DNA from: UBA11403 sp963784615
GTDB lineage: Bacteria > Pseudomonadota > Gammaproteobacteria > Legionellales > Legionellaceae
Direction of reading: 5' to 3'
NCBI GenBank assembly: GCA_963784615.1
Contig: CAWASG010000001.1
Span: forward strand, 620,001-684,000
DNA: 64,000 bases
Under the pieces are notes generated by a model that was given only the letters and a program-made list of their open reading frames with translations, had not been told where the DNA came from and searched no databases. How positions within the stretch are numbered: position 1 is the stretch's first letter; each line of letters starts with the position of its first letter. The position numbers were made by a program, and so were the translations under genes. This document shows, piece by piece, positions 51,181-59,949 of this stretch.

Positions 51181-52577
51181 GTATTTTTCCTAAACCGCTT
51201 TAACACATGCTGAATGCGCTTTTCTGCTTTATTAAGAGCCTCATCCACACTCATCATTCCAGAAAAAATGGCCTCGAGCATTTGATCATGAATGGTTCTG
51301 ACTTGATTTTCCGCACCTTGATGTGGGTTGGAAACAGATTGATTGGGATGATTTAAATCTAATTTTGCAATATCGAGAATGGAATGCGCGGGCGCTTGAA
51401 ACGCATTATCCATTGGCAGATATCCCGTATGCTCATACCATGCTTGTTGCATACTGGGTTTAGAGATAAACGCCAGATACAACGCAATACCATGCTCCAT
51501 CTCCTTGGACTGACCAGCAGGAACCCAAAGGGCGGCACCACCGACTACATTATTGTGTCGTGTTGCATGATGGGTATCATCCAAGGGTATTGGAGCGACT
51601 CCCAGATGAAAAGGGACGAGCTTGGATAAACCCACGTAAGCCCCTGATGATTGGCTGAATATGGGGCATTTCCCACTGGTGAATAATGCTGTTGCGTCGT
51701 CTCCTCGACCACCGTATTCAAAATAATGCTTTTTTTGCCATTGTCGTATACGTTGAAGATGCGCACCCAATTGCTGATGAAGGGCATCTGCAGTATTTAA
51801 TCCCTGGATCGCCTGATAAGACTCAATCAGTACCCATGCGGGATATGCGCTGGTATACGCGCATGAAAAACCAGCCTGGTGCAGGCGCTCAGCAAGCAAT
51901 TCAAGCTTTCCCCAGGTACTCGGAAAGGATTCCTGCGTCACACCAAACTTGGCCAATGCATCGGCGTTATAAAACATGACCGGTATAGATACGTTAAACG
52001 GCATTGCCATTAATACACCGTCAGAGCTGTAATGACGAAGAACGGCAGGGAAAAATTGCTCTTTTGAGAGATCCATACCTTGTTCATGCATGAGGCGTTC
52101 AACCGGCTTTATAATGCCATTGGGTGAACGCATCACCGAAGTTCCCACTTCAAACACTTGTACCAGATTAGGGGGATGTTTTGCACGAAAAGCCGCTGCA
52201 AAACTGGTGAGCGACTCCATGTAATCGCCTTTGTAAACTGGCCTAACACGGTAAGCTGTTTGGGAATCATTGAACTGCTGGGCCAAGCGTGTGACTTCTT
52301 CTCCTAATTGCCCTGCCATGGAGTGCCAGAAAATAATGTCCTGTGGGAGAGCAAATACTGATACCGGAAGCCACATGCAGCATATCAATAACAAAGATTT
52401 GTATCCTCTCGATCTAACAGAGTAACCCAGAGCTTCCGACTTTCCGCGGCTTGTCCGCGGAATCCAGGGATCTTGCACGGAAATTGGATCCCCGGATTCC
52501 GCGGACAAGCCGCGGAAAGTCGGTGAATGGGGTTTTCCTGTTATATCGAGAGGATAGAAAGATTTTAATTTACGCAC
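51174..52577 (-). CDS. ugpB: UgpB-like glycerol-3-phosphate ABC transporter binding protein, carrying an in-frame repeat insertion
   Basis: Solute-binding protein of the UgpB group: IIFWHSMAGQLGEEVTRLAQ, YRVRPVYKGDYMESLTSFAA, LVQVFEVGT, GRGDDATALFTSGKCPIFSQ. GTG 52577 overlaps the ugpQ stop; ATG 52583 is also possible. A 157-bp palindromic element plus 8-bp duplication (52393-52557) splits the signal peptide: the original start would be (V/M)RKLKSLLLICC..., now with 55 extra residues between RKLKS and LLLICC. The frame stays open. Translation may instead begin at a TTG or ATG after the insert (MWLPVSVFA). No ugpAEC genes lie in the window. Confidence 0.82.
   Translation of the reverse strand: MRKLKSFYPLDITGKPHSPTFRGLSAESGDPISVQDPWIPRTSRGKSEALGYSVRSRGYKSLLLICCMWLPVSVFALPQDIIFWHSMAGQLGEEVTRLAQQFNDSQTAYRVRPVYKGDYMESLTSFAAAFRAKHPPNLVQVFEVGTSVMRSPNGIIKPVERLMHEQGMDLSKEQFFPAVLRHYSSDGVLMAMPFNVSIPVMFYNADALAKFGVTQESFPSTWGKLELLAERLHQAGFSCAYTSAYPAWVLIESYQAIQGLNTADALHQQLGAHLQRIRQWQKKHYFEYGGRGDDATALFTSGKCPIFSQSSGAYVGLSKLVPFHLGVAPIPLDDTHHATRHNNVVGGAALWVPAGQSKEMEHGIALYLAFISKPSMQQAWYEHTGYLPMDNAFQAPAHSILDIAKLDLNHPNQSVSNPHQGAENQVRTIHDQMLEAIFSGMMSVDEALNKAEKRIQHVLKRFRKNTG
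52401..52557. mobile_element. Palindromic MITE-like element, copy A3, inside ugpB
   Basis: 157 bp, GTATCCTCTCGAT... to ...ATCGAGAGGATAG, with exact 8-bp direct repeats AAAGATTT at 52393-52400 and 52558-52565. Longer than the other copies because the inner hairpin is extended (TCCGCGGAATCC / GGATTCCGCGGA). 157+8=165 bp, i.e. 55 codons. Confidence 0.93.
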
Positions 52578-53301
52578 AAGCATTCACAGTTCCCAAAATA
52601 TCCGGATAATCACTAAACACCGCATCAACACCAAGGCCAAATAATTTATGCGCAAGTCGTTGTCGATTCACGGTATACACATACACCAAATAACCCTCAG
52701 CCTTAATGGCTTGCACTCTAGCCTTTGTCGCAATTTTCGCATTTAAATGTATGGAATAACAACTAAGCTTTCGTGCTTCAGTGAGCCAATCCTCTTGCCA
52801 TTCGTGCATCAAAAATCCCAAAGGTATTTCTGGAGAAAGGCTGCGACACAACGTTAATGCCTTACGTTCAAAGCTTGAAACAAGGGGAAAGGGTTTGCCA
52901 TGCGGCCAATAACGATTCAGATGAGTCAGTACCGCAACGGTCGTTTGCTCCGTCGTTCCAGGATAGGGTTTGATTTCAATATTCGCGTAAATGTCTCTGG
53001 ATAATACCCACTGCAAAGCGGTCAACAAAGAGGGGATTTTTTCACCCGCAAACTGCTCGGAAAACCACGAGCCTGCATCGAGTGAGCGAATATAGTCGGC
53101 ATTCATTTGCCCAAATTCTCCGCAACCATTTGTTGTGCGCCTGAGATTGTCATCATGGAAAACAAACGGTTCGCCATCTGCACTCAACATCACATCAAAC
53201 TCAACCATGCGAGCACCCATGCTCCATGCTTTATTGAATGATGCCAGGGTGTTTTCAGGCGCATATGCGGATGCACCTCGGTGAGCAATAATTTGATTCA
53301 T
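52570..53301 (-). CDS. ugpQ: Glycerophosphodiester phosphodiesterase
   Basis: 243 aa. GDPD motifs: AHRGASAYAPENT (4-17), VEFDVMLSADG, FHDDNLRRTTNG, IEIKP. Cytosolic UgpQ type without signal peptide. Cleaves glycerophosphodiesters to glycerol-3-phosphate and alcohol. Directly upstream of ugpB on the same strand, consistent with joint use of phospholipid head groups. Confidence 0.92.
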   Translation of the reverse strand: MNQIIAHRGASAYAPENTLASFNKAWSMGARMVEFDVMLSADGEPFVFHDDNLRRTTNGCGEFGQMNADYIRSLDAGSWFSEQFAGEKIPSLLTALQWVLSRDIYANIEIKPYPGTTEQTTVAVLTHLNRYWPHGKPFPLVSSFERKALTLCRSLSPEIPLGFLMHEWQEDWLTEARKLSCYSIHLNAKIATKARVQAIKAEGYLVYVYTVNRQRLAHKLFGLGVDAVFSDYPDILGTVNACA

Positions 53302-53361
53302 ACAAACTCTCTTGTTTAGTAAACGCTAATAGGGCGCCCTGCCTCGCGCGCTCTACGGATC

Positions 53362-53517
53362 ACCGCCATTAAGTTAAGGAAAAAATGATCGATGTACGCG
53401 TAGATTGGTGAGTAGGTTGGGTTGAGCGAGAGCGAAGCCCAACAAAATCGTCATGTTGGGCTTCGCTCTCGCTCAACCCAACCTACATCCGATTAATTCC
53501 CTTAACTTAATGGCAGT
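53362..53517. repeat. Nested palindromic repeat (outer CCGCCATTAAG arms, inner GTAGGTTGGG palindrome)
   Basis: Outer arms ACCGCCATTAAGTTAAGG and CCTTAACTTAATGGCAGT surround an inner 75-bp palindrome (53412-53486). The same nested structure, with the asymmetric arms exchanged, is at 59798-59935. Confidence 0.85.
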
Positions 53518-53534
53518 TCCCCCTATGGATATCA

Positions 53535-54242
53535 TTAATTAATTGGCTTACGTGTTGACGCCGCCCTAACCAGTGCAGACATGACGAGTTCATTACTCAC
53601 AGTCAACGAAGGCGCTGCAGCAGGCATCGCCATAGCCGCAACCGTCTCATTCGAGCGATACAATTTAGCCTGTGGCACTGCGTCCGCATCAAAAAAGAGC
53701 AGTTGATTCACACTGTAATTTTGTCCTACATACAATTTGTTTAGACGCGCTAATTCATCCGCTGCTTGTTTATAAAGCTGGTCTCGTAGCGATGATTTTA
53801 CCTTTTGAACTTCCTCAAGGCTCGGCTTAAATTCCACCGATCCAATCTCATAACTTGCCCCCGGTTTAGTCACGGCTTTCGCTTGTTGATAAATATGCGT
53901 AAGACTGGATTGACTGACACGCGCTTGCGCTTGAACATATAATTTTTCAAGACCAGAGCTATCTTGCGAGCGATCAAATTGCGTTAAATGCCATTCACCG
54001 GCTGCGATTTGATTCAATTTACCCATGATTTCATCACGAGCCTTCACTAAATCAGCATCATTCAATGTTACATTCACATTAACCGTCAATAAAGCGGTCT
54101 GTGTGCTAACCCATTGTTTGGCAGATACCTGAAAAGTCACTTCATCCAGAACCATCGGTGGTGGATACGGCGATGGCAATGACTCGCTGTAAGCCAGCGT
54201 TGAAACCCCTAACGCCATAAAAAATCCTAATATTTTTTTCAT
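53535..54242 (-). CDS. Periplasmic protein, SIMPL/DUF541-like
   Basis: 235 aa with a signal peptide (to about residue 20). The body (LDEVTFQVSAKQWVSTQTAL, VNVNVTLNDADLVKARDEIM) has the strand-helix repeat seen in SIMPL/DUF541 proteins; the end is Ala/Ser-rich. Assignment is by pattern only. Transcribed away from rsfS. Confidence 0.6.
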   Translation of the reverse strand: MKKILGFFMALGVSTLAYSESLPSPYPPPMVLDEVTFQVSAKQWVSTQTALLTVNVNVTLNDADLVKARDEIMGKLNQIAAGEWHLTQFDRSQDSSGLEKLYVQAQARVSQSSLTHIYQQAKAVTKPGASYEIGSVEFKPSLEEVQKVKSSLRDQLYKQAADELARLNKLYVGQNYSVNQLLFFDADAVPQAKLYRSNETVAAMAMPAAAPSLTVSNELVMSALVRAASTRKPIN

Positions 54243-54327
54243 ATTTTCCCCTGAATTTTGTGTCTATCCGTTTTTACTGGTATGATGTCTGCTTTTTAAT
54301 GTTCAATTTTATAACGACTAAATCACT

Positions 54328-54654
54328 ATGCCTGATACAAACTCTGAGTTAAACACACTACAAAGCATTTTAGAAGACATCCAAGCGATCGATATTCGAA
54401 TCATTGATGTCAAACAACACACCACGATTACCGACTACATGATCGTTTGTTCTGGACGCTCATCGCGCCATGTGCGATCTATTGCCGAATATGCGATGGA
54501 ACACATGAAAGCTGCCGGCATTCCCCCCATCAGCTACACAGGTCTTGAGAACGGTGAATGGGCCTTGGTCGATTTTGGCAATTTTATTGTTCATGTTTTT
54601 CAACCGAATATGCGTGAAATGTATAATTTAGAAGGGCTTTGGCAGAATCAGTAA
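54328..54654 (+). CDS. rsfS: Ribosomal silencing factor RsfS
   Basis: 108 aa. Family motifs DIRIIDVKQHTTITDYMIVC, GRSSRHVRSIAEY, GLENGEWALVDFGNFIVHVF. Binds ribosomal protein L14 and blocks subunit joining in starvation. Located before rlmH as in most gammaproteobacteria. Confidence 0.96.
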   Translation: MPDTNSELNTLQSILEDIQAIDIRIIDVKQHTTITDYMIVCSGRSSRHVRSIAEYAMEHMKAAGIPPISYTGLENGEWALVDFGNFIVHVFQPNMREMYNLEGLWQNQ

Positions 54655-54760
54655 AACTGACTCACAATGAACAGCACTGAGTATCTAAAATCTGCCAGTT
54701 TACGTCGTTGCGAGCAGGCCAGTACCTTCGGTACAAACAGCCAACATGAACTTGCAGGTC

Positions 54761-54931
54761 GCGTCGTTGCGAGGCACGAAGCAATCCAGGGTTCGAAGCT
54801 TTGTTCTCTGGATTGCTTCGTACCTCGCAACGACGCCTGATACAACCTTGCACACATTGTGAAGTTCATTAGGAGCGAAGCGCGGCAATCCAGAGTACCG
54901 TTTCTGAACTCTGGATTGCCGCGCTTCGCTC
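54761..54931. repeat. Two palindromic repeats between rsfS and rlmH
   Basis: 54761-54836 (GCGTCGTTGCGAGGCACGAA...) is a palindrome nearly identical to 37938-38011 inverted. 54873-54931 (GAGCGAAGCGCGGCAATCCA...) is a related one. Both share CAATCCAG near the centre, a repeat theme found in many bacterial genomes. Confidence 0.82.
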
Positions 54932-54993
54932 GCAACAACGTAAACTGCACGTTCATTGTAGCTGTTTACACCGAACTTGTCAGGACACTCTGA

Positions 54994-55464
54994 ATGATAA
55001 AAATTACAGTAATCACACTTGGTAATAAAATGCCTGGGTGGGTTGATGAAGCGGTTCGTGAATTTAGTAAGCGACTTCAAGAATCCGCCGTTCTTCAGCT
55101 GATCGAAATCCCGTTGTTAAAACGAGGCAAATCAACTGATTTGTCTCGTATTCTTGAAAAAGAACTGGCTTTAACGCAAGCAGCTATTCCGACAGGTAGT
55201 CGGCTGATTGCATTAGATCTTACTGGGGAATCGTTTACCAGTGAGCAACTTGCTTTAAAAGTTGAGCGTCTGCAAACGATTTCCAGTCATCTGTGTTTTT
55301 TAATCGGCGGACCTGAAGGCTTGGCTCCTGAGTTACTGGCTCGATGTGATGAGCGCTGGTCGCTGTCTAAATTGACCTTGCCGCATACACTTGCACGTAT
55401 TGTTCTTTTGGAAACACTTTATCGCGCTTACTCGATTTTAAGTCATCATCCTTATCACAAATAA
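54994..55464 (+). CDS. rlmH: 23S rRNA pseudouridine-1915 N3-methyltransferase
   Basis: 156 aa, standard length. SPOUT motifs: SRLIALDLTGESFTSEQLAL, CFLIGGPEGLAPEL, LSKLTLPHTLARIVLLETLYRAYSI. Methylates helix 69 of 23S rRNA. Part of rsfS-rlmH-mrdA-mrdB order. Confidence 0.97.
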   Translation: MIKITVITLGNKMPGWVDEAVREFSKRLQESAVLQLIEIPLLKRGKSTDLSRILEKELALTQAAIPTGSRLIALDLTGESFTSEQLALKVERLQTISSHLCFLIGGPEGLAPELLARCDERWSLSKLTLPHTLARIVLLETLYRAYSILSHHPYHK

Positions 55465-55507
55465 TCTTTTTACGATATACTGCACAGCTTATCTACGGGA
55501 TCCACGT

Positions 55508-57355
55508 ATGCGCGCAAACAAATCCTATCATAATGAGCAAGTTGAACGCCGAAATTACCTATTCAGATTGAGTATTTTGGCCGCACTGCTGGTGACCTTC
55601 TCATTAATACTCATCTTGAGACTCGCCTATTTACAATTTTCGCAATACAAACGTTACGCAACATTATCCTTAAAAAATCAAATGAGCATTATTCCTATTG
55701 CGCCACCACGAGGCATTATTCTTGATCGTAATGGAGTTATTTTAGCGGATAACATTCCCGTCTATGCGCTAGAAATTATTCCAGAACGGGTCAAAAACCT
55801 GACTGCAACGATCAACAAATTACAACACATTTTGCCGTCGATTACAGAAGATGATATTGATAATTTTAATCGCGCAAAACGACAAAATCGCTCGTATGAA
55901 TCTATCCCCCTTAAACTTCACTTGTCCCAAGAGGAGGTGGCAATCATTGCATCGAATCAATATCAATTTAAAGGGGTCTATATCAAAGCCAGACTAATGC
56001 GGCAATACCCACTGGGCGAAGTTGCTGCTCATGTGGTCGGAAATGTGGGACGGATTAACACTCAAGAATTACAGCGCGTCGACTATGTCAATTATCGCGC
56101 CACCAATTTTATTGGTAAAACCGGGATTGAAAAATTCTATGAAAATGAACTCCACGGGCAAATCGGCTATCAACAAGTCGAAACCGATGCTAGCGGGAGA
56201 GTTGTGCGCACACTCAGTAAACAAGCACCCGTATCAGGCGGAAAACTGTATCTAACACTCGATTCACAACTACAAAAAGCCGCCTTTAAAGCCCTGGATG
56301 GCAGACGTGGTTCAGTCGTTGTCATGAGCGTAAAAAACGGGGAAATCCTTGCCATGGCAAGCTCGCCTGCGTTTAATCCTAATCTATTTGTCAATGGTAT
56401 CAGTAGCAAGGATTATAATGTTTTATCGCATTCACCTGATAGACCGCTGTATAACCGAGCCGTTCGCGGGCAATATCCACCAGCATCCACAGTCAAACCC
56501 TTTGTTGCATTGGCAGGTCTTGAGAAAGGCATGATCACGCCAGAAACGCAGATCTATGATCCGGGTTGGTACCGACTACCCAATGTCAAACACGTCTATC
56601 GCGACTGGAAACATACTGGCCATGGTGTGGTCAATTTAAAACGGGCCATTGCCGTCTCGTGCGATACCTACTTTTATCAACTGGGCAACAAGATTGGAAT
56701 ATCTGCCATTGAAGACATGTTGGTACAATTTGGCTTTGGACAACTCACTCATGTGGACTTGCTCGAAGAAGCGCCGGGCCTCATGCCGAGTCCTCGATGG
56801 AAAATCAGCAGCAAACAAACCCATTGGTACCCAGGCGACACGCTCATTACGTCGATTGGGCAAGGATTTATGTTGGCATCCCCTTTGCAACTCGCGAACG
56901 CAACAGCATCAATGAGCCAGAACGGGCATCGTTATCGACCACATCTGTTGAATCAATTAGAGTTGGAACAAGGTCAGGCGAAAACGTATAAGCCATTGGA
57001 AGAGTATCCTGTACGTTTAAAAGATCCAATGTATTGGACTGTTGTTAAGGCTGCCATGGCTGCCGTTATTCACGATGGGGAAGGTACCGCTCATCGATTT
57101 TGGCTCAAAGCGCCCTATACACTTGCGGGGAAAAGCGGAACGGCGCAAGTGATGAGTGGTAATAAATACGAAAAAACGGCTTATAACAACATTCCTGTTG
57201 GCTTACGCGATCACTCACTTTTCATCGGCTTTGCACCTGTAGACAATCCGGAGGTAGCCATCGCCGTGATGATTGAAAATGACGCTTCAGCCAAACCCAT
57301 TGCGCGCCAAGTTTTGGATGCTTATTTTAAAGTAGAAGAACATCATGAAAATTAA
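55508..57355 (+). CDS. mrdA: Penicillin-binding protein 2 (elongasome transpeptidase)
   Basis: 615 aa. N-terminal membrane anchor (about 19-41), PBP dimer domain (RGIILDRNGVILADN ...), transpeptidase domain with Ser327 in PPASTVKPF, the second motif SCDTYF and the third KSGTAQ near residue 545. Makes lateral wall cross-links with RodA. The last 11 bases overlap mrdB. Confidence 0.97.
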   Translation: MRANKSYHNEQVERRNYLFRLSILAALLVTFSLILILRLAYLQFSQYKRYATLSLKNQMSIIPIAPPRGIILDRNGVILADNIPVYALEIIPERVKNLTATINKLQHILPSITEDDIDNFNRAKRQNRSYESIPLKLHLSQEEVAIIASNQYQFKGVYIKARLMRQYPLGEVAAHVVGNVGRINTQELQRVDYVNYRATNFIGKTGIEKFYENELHGQIGYQQVETDASGRVVRTLSKQAPVSGGKLYLTLDSQLQKAAFKALDGRRGSVVVMSVKNGEILAMASSPAFNPNLFVNGISSKDYNVLSHSPDRPLYNRAVRGQYPPASTVKPFVALAGLEKGMITPETQIYDPGWYRLPNVKHVYRDWKHTGHGVVNLKRAIAVSCDTYFYQLGNKIGISAIEDMLVQFGFGQLTHVDLLEEAPGLMPSPRWKISSKQTHWYPGDTLITSIGQGFMLASPLQLANATASMSQNGHRYRPHLLNQLELEQGQAKTYKPLEEYPVRLKDPMYWTVVKAAMAAVIHDGEGTAHRFWLKAPYTLAGKSGTAQVMSGNKYEKTAYNNIPVGLRDHSLFIGFAPVDNPEVAIAVMIENDASAKPIARQVLDAYFKVEEHHEN

Positions 57356-58460
57356 ATCCGCTCGCCCAATGTATCGCCTTACACATCAGTCTCTCTATAT
57401 TGACTATCCATTACTGGGCTTAATTGTCCTGTTAATTATGTTTGGATTGGTGATTTTATACAGTGCATCAGGTCAAAATTTAGATATGGTGTTGCGTCAA
57501 GGGATCCGGCTATTTTTAGCATTGGGCATCATGGTTGCATTTAGTTTTGTCCCACCTCACAAATATAAATTATGGGCGCCGTGGATATATTCTGCTGGTC
57601 TCATCCTATTGATTGCGGTCATGATTATGGGAAAAATTGGTAAGGGCGCTCAACGATGGCTCGATCTTGGCATTTTCCGCTTTCAGCCATCTGAAATTAT
57701 GAAGTTGGCCGTACCTTTGATGGTTGCCTGGTATATTGAGATCACACCCATTAAATCTAATGTTAAAGCGCTTTTTATAGCTGCATGTTTTATTTTCTTC
57801 CCTGCCCTACTCATTGCAAAACAACCTGATTTAGGTACGGCGATTATGGTGGTTGCATCCGGATTAGCCGCCATTTTTCTGGCGGGCATTTCATTTCGAA
57901 TCATTGCCTTTGTGGTCCTATCAGCAGCAGTTGCAGCACCTGGCATTTGGCATGTGATGCATGATTATCAGAAAGAACGGATCATTACTTTATTAAATCC
58001 TCAACATGATCCTTTAGGCAGTGGTTATCATATTATTCAATCCAAAATCGCAATTGGTTCAGGAGGGGCTTTTGGGAAAGGCTGGCTCGAAGGCAGTCAA
58101 GCACATTTGAGTTTTTTACCCGAGCATGCGACGGATTTTATCTTTGCTGTATGTGGCGAAGAGTTCGGGTTTGTCGGCAGTCTGGTCCTGATTATTTTGA
58201 TTTTACTCATTTCACTGCGCAGCCTTTATATTGCCGAAGAAGCGCAAACCGGCTTTACGCGTCTCCTTGCAGCAAGTCTTGCAATGATGTTTTTCCTATC
58301 CGCATTTGTCAATATCGGCATGGTGATGGGCATATTACCCGTAGTCGGTATCCCCCTCCCCTTGGTTAGCTATGGTGGAACAGCCATGGTTACGTTTTTA
58401 GCCGGCTTCGGCATTCTTATGTCGATTAGCCGACATCGTATTTTGTTTAATCGGCTTTAA
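57345..58460 (+). CDS. mrdB: Rod-shape-determining SEDS glycosyltransferase RodA
   Basis: 371 aa, about ten transmembrane helices. SEDS motifs: KGAQRWLDLGIFRFQPSEIM, KQPDLGTAIMVVASG, FLPEHATDFIFAVCGEEFG, PLVSYGGTAMVTFLAGFGIL. Polymerises lipid II during elongation together with PBP2. Overlaps mrdA by 11 bp. Confidence 0.97.
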   Translation: MKIKSARPMYRLTHQSLYIDYPLLGLIVLLIMFGLVILYSASGQNLDMVLRQGIRLFLALGIMVAFSFVPPHKYKLWAPWIYSAGLILLIAVMIMGKIGKGAQRWLDLGIFRFQPSEIMKLAVPLMVAWYIEITPIKSNVKALFIAACFIFFPALLIAKQPDLGTAIMVVASGLAAIFLAGISFRIIAFVVLSAAVAAPGIWHVMHDYQKERIITLLNPQHDPLGSGYHIIQSKIAIGSGGAFGKGWLEGSQAHLSFLPEHATDFIFAVCGEEFGFVGSLVLIILILLISLRSLYIAEEAQTGFTRLLAASLAMMFFLSAFVNIGMVMGILPVVGIPLPLVSYGGTAMVTFLAGFGILMSISRHRILFNRL

Positions 58461-58537
58461 TTATCCTGACGCAAAATAGATATTAGTACTAACAACGTAT
58501 ATACTTAGAGAACACATACTCCATTGAGAGAATAATA

Positions 58538-58819
58538 ATGTCTAAGCAAGCTGTGTTTACAATGAAACTTGAGCATGATCTACGTGATGAATTTATGGCT
58601 GAAGCAGAAGCGACTCATAGACCAGCCTCTCAGTTGGTACGCGATTTTATGCGTGAATTCATTAAAAATCAGCATCAATTACGAGAACATGATGCCTGGT
58701 TTAAAAACCAAGTTCAGTCTAGTATAGACGACAACTCGCAATGTATGCCTCATGAAGAGGTGATGACTAAAATGAAAGCAAGATTGCAAGCAAGATTAAC
58801 GCAAAAAGGCAAATTATGA
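58538..58819 (+). CDS. ParD/RelB-like ribbon-helix-helix antitoxin
   Basis: 93 aa. N-terminal RHH pattern (VFTMKLEHDLRDEFMAEAEA, PASQLVRDFMREFI) and a charged C-terminal helix (VMTKMKARLQARLTQKGKL). Overlaps the toxin gene by four bases. Confidence 0.82.
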   Translation: MSKQAVFTMKLEHDLRDEFMAEAEATHRPASQLVRDFMREFIKNQHQLREHDAWFKNQVQSSIDDNSQCMPHEEVMTKMKARLQARLTQKGKL

Positions 58820-59094
58820 GAATTGAGTGGCATCGTCTGGCATATAACGATGTCATGGATATTGCTGATTATATTGAAATCGATAATCCTACTGCCGCTA
58901 TAGCGATTTGTGACGAAATTGATCATCAAGTCAACATACTAACCGATCATCCTAATATGGGTAGGCCCGGAAGAGTTTTGGGAACAAGAGAGTTAATTAT
59001 AAATCGTACGCCCTATATTGCTGTTTATCTGGTTTCAAAAAACTTCATCACTATTCTGCGTATTCTTCATGGCGCGCAAAAATGGCCAAGATAA
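58816..59094 (+). CDS. RelE/ParE-family toxin
   Basis: 92 aa. RelE/ParE fold pattern: IEWHRLAYNDVMDIADYIEI, HPNMGRPGRVLGTRELIINR, YIAVYLVSKNFITILRILHG, ending KWP. Second gene of a type II module placed after mrdB. Confidence 0.87.
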   Translation: MRIEWHRLAYNDVMDIADYIEIDNPTAAIAICDEIDHQVNILTDHPNMGRPGRVLGTRELIINRTPYIAVYLVSKNFITILRILHGAQKWPR

Positions 59095-59175
59095 ACGTTT
59101 TGGCGTTTGAGGTGATTTTGTTGGGTTATATTGAGGCCTCAACCAAGTGGCGAAACGATGACTGAGACCAAAAGT

Positions 59176-59736
59176 TTAATTACAAAGTAATACTTCAGCC
59201 ACCGGCGCGTAACTTCTTCGATGTATCGGACATGCGCCTAGGCGTTTTAATGCTTCACGATGAGTGGCCGTTGGGTATCCCTTGTGAGATGCAAATTGAT
59301 ATCCCGGGTAGAGCTCATCCATTGCTGCCATTTCAGCATCACGTGCTACTTTAGCAAGGATGGAAGCGGCTGAAATTTGATAGATCAAGCTGTCGCCTTT
59401 GACGATTGCACGGCATGGGATCATCATTTTTGGCGTATACAGTCCATCGATGAATACTTCGTCGGGCGTAATCGCCAAGCCCTCGATGGCCCGTTTCATC
59501 GCCAAAAGTGTTGCATGATGAATATTCAGTTCATCAATTTCATGCACTTCCGCACGGCCGTATGCAAAAGAAACTGCGCGTGCTTTTATCTCATCAACCA
59601 TTTTTTCACGCTTTTTCGGACTTAATTGCTTGGAATCCCCAAGCCCTTCAATCGGTTCTCGCAAAATAACTGCCGCGGTCACGACAGGCCCTGCCAGAGG
59701 CCCACGACCAACCTCATCAACTCCTGCTATCAACAT
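59176..59736 (-). CDS. rnhB: Ribonuclease HII
   Basis: 186 aa. GVDEVGRGPLAGPVVTAAVI with catalytic Asp7-Glu8, IDGLYTPK (third acidic residue), YQISAASILAKVARD, YPTATHREAL. Removes RNA and misincorporated ribonucleotides from DNA. A half repeat (59147-59166) lies just past its stop. Confidence 0.96.
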   Translation of the reverse strand: MLIAGVDEVGRGPLAGPVVTAAVILREPIEGLGDSKQLSPKKREKMVDEIKARAVSFAYGRAEVHEIDELNIHHATLLAMKRAIEGLAITPDEVFIDGLYTPKMMIPCRAIVKGDSLIYQISAASILAKVARDAEMAAMDELYPGYQFASHKGYPTATHREALKRLGACPIHRRSYAPVAEVLLCN

Positions 59737-59797
59737 CTTGTTTTCCTTATTAAAACTAAACCGACGGTTTTAACCGACTCAATGAAGCCATGGGTCG

Positions 59798-59935
59798 ACC
59801 GCCATGAAGTTAAGGGAATTAATCAGAGTAGGTTGGGTTGAGCGAGAGCGAAGCCCAACAAAATCGTCATGTTGGGCTTCGCTCTCGCTCAACCCAACCT
59901 ACACGCAATCATTTGTTCCTTAACTTAATGGCAGT
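59798..59935. repeat. Nested palindromic repeat, second copy
   Basis: Outer arms ACCGCCATGAAGTTAAGG / CCTTAACTTAATGGCAGT, inner palindrome 59828-59902 identical in design to 53412-53486. Flanks AGCCATGGG (59787-59795) and AGCCATCGG (59937-59945) may be a degenerate target duplication. Confidence 0.83.
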
Positions 59936-59949
59936 GAGCCATCGGACGG

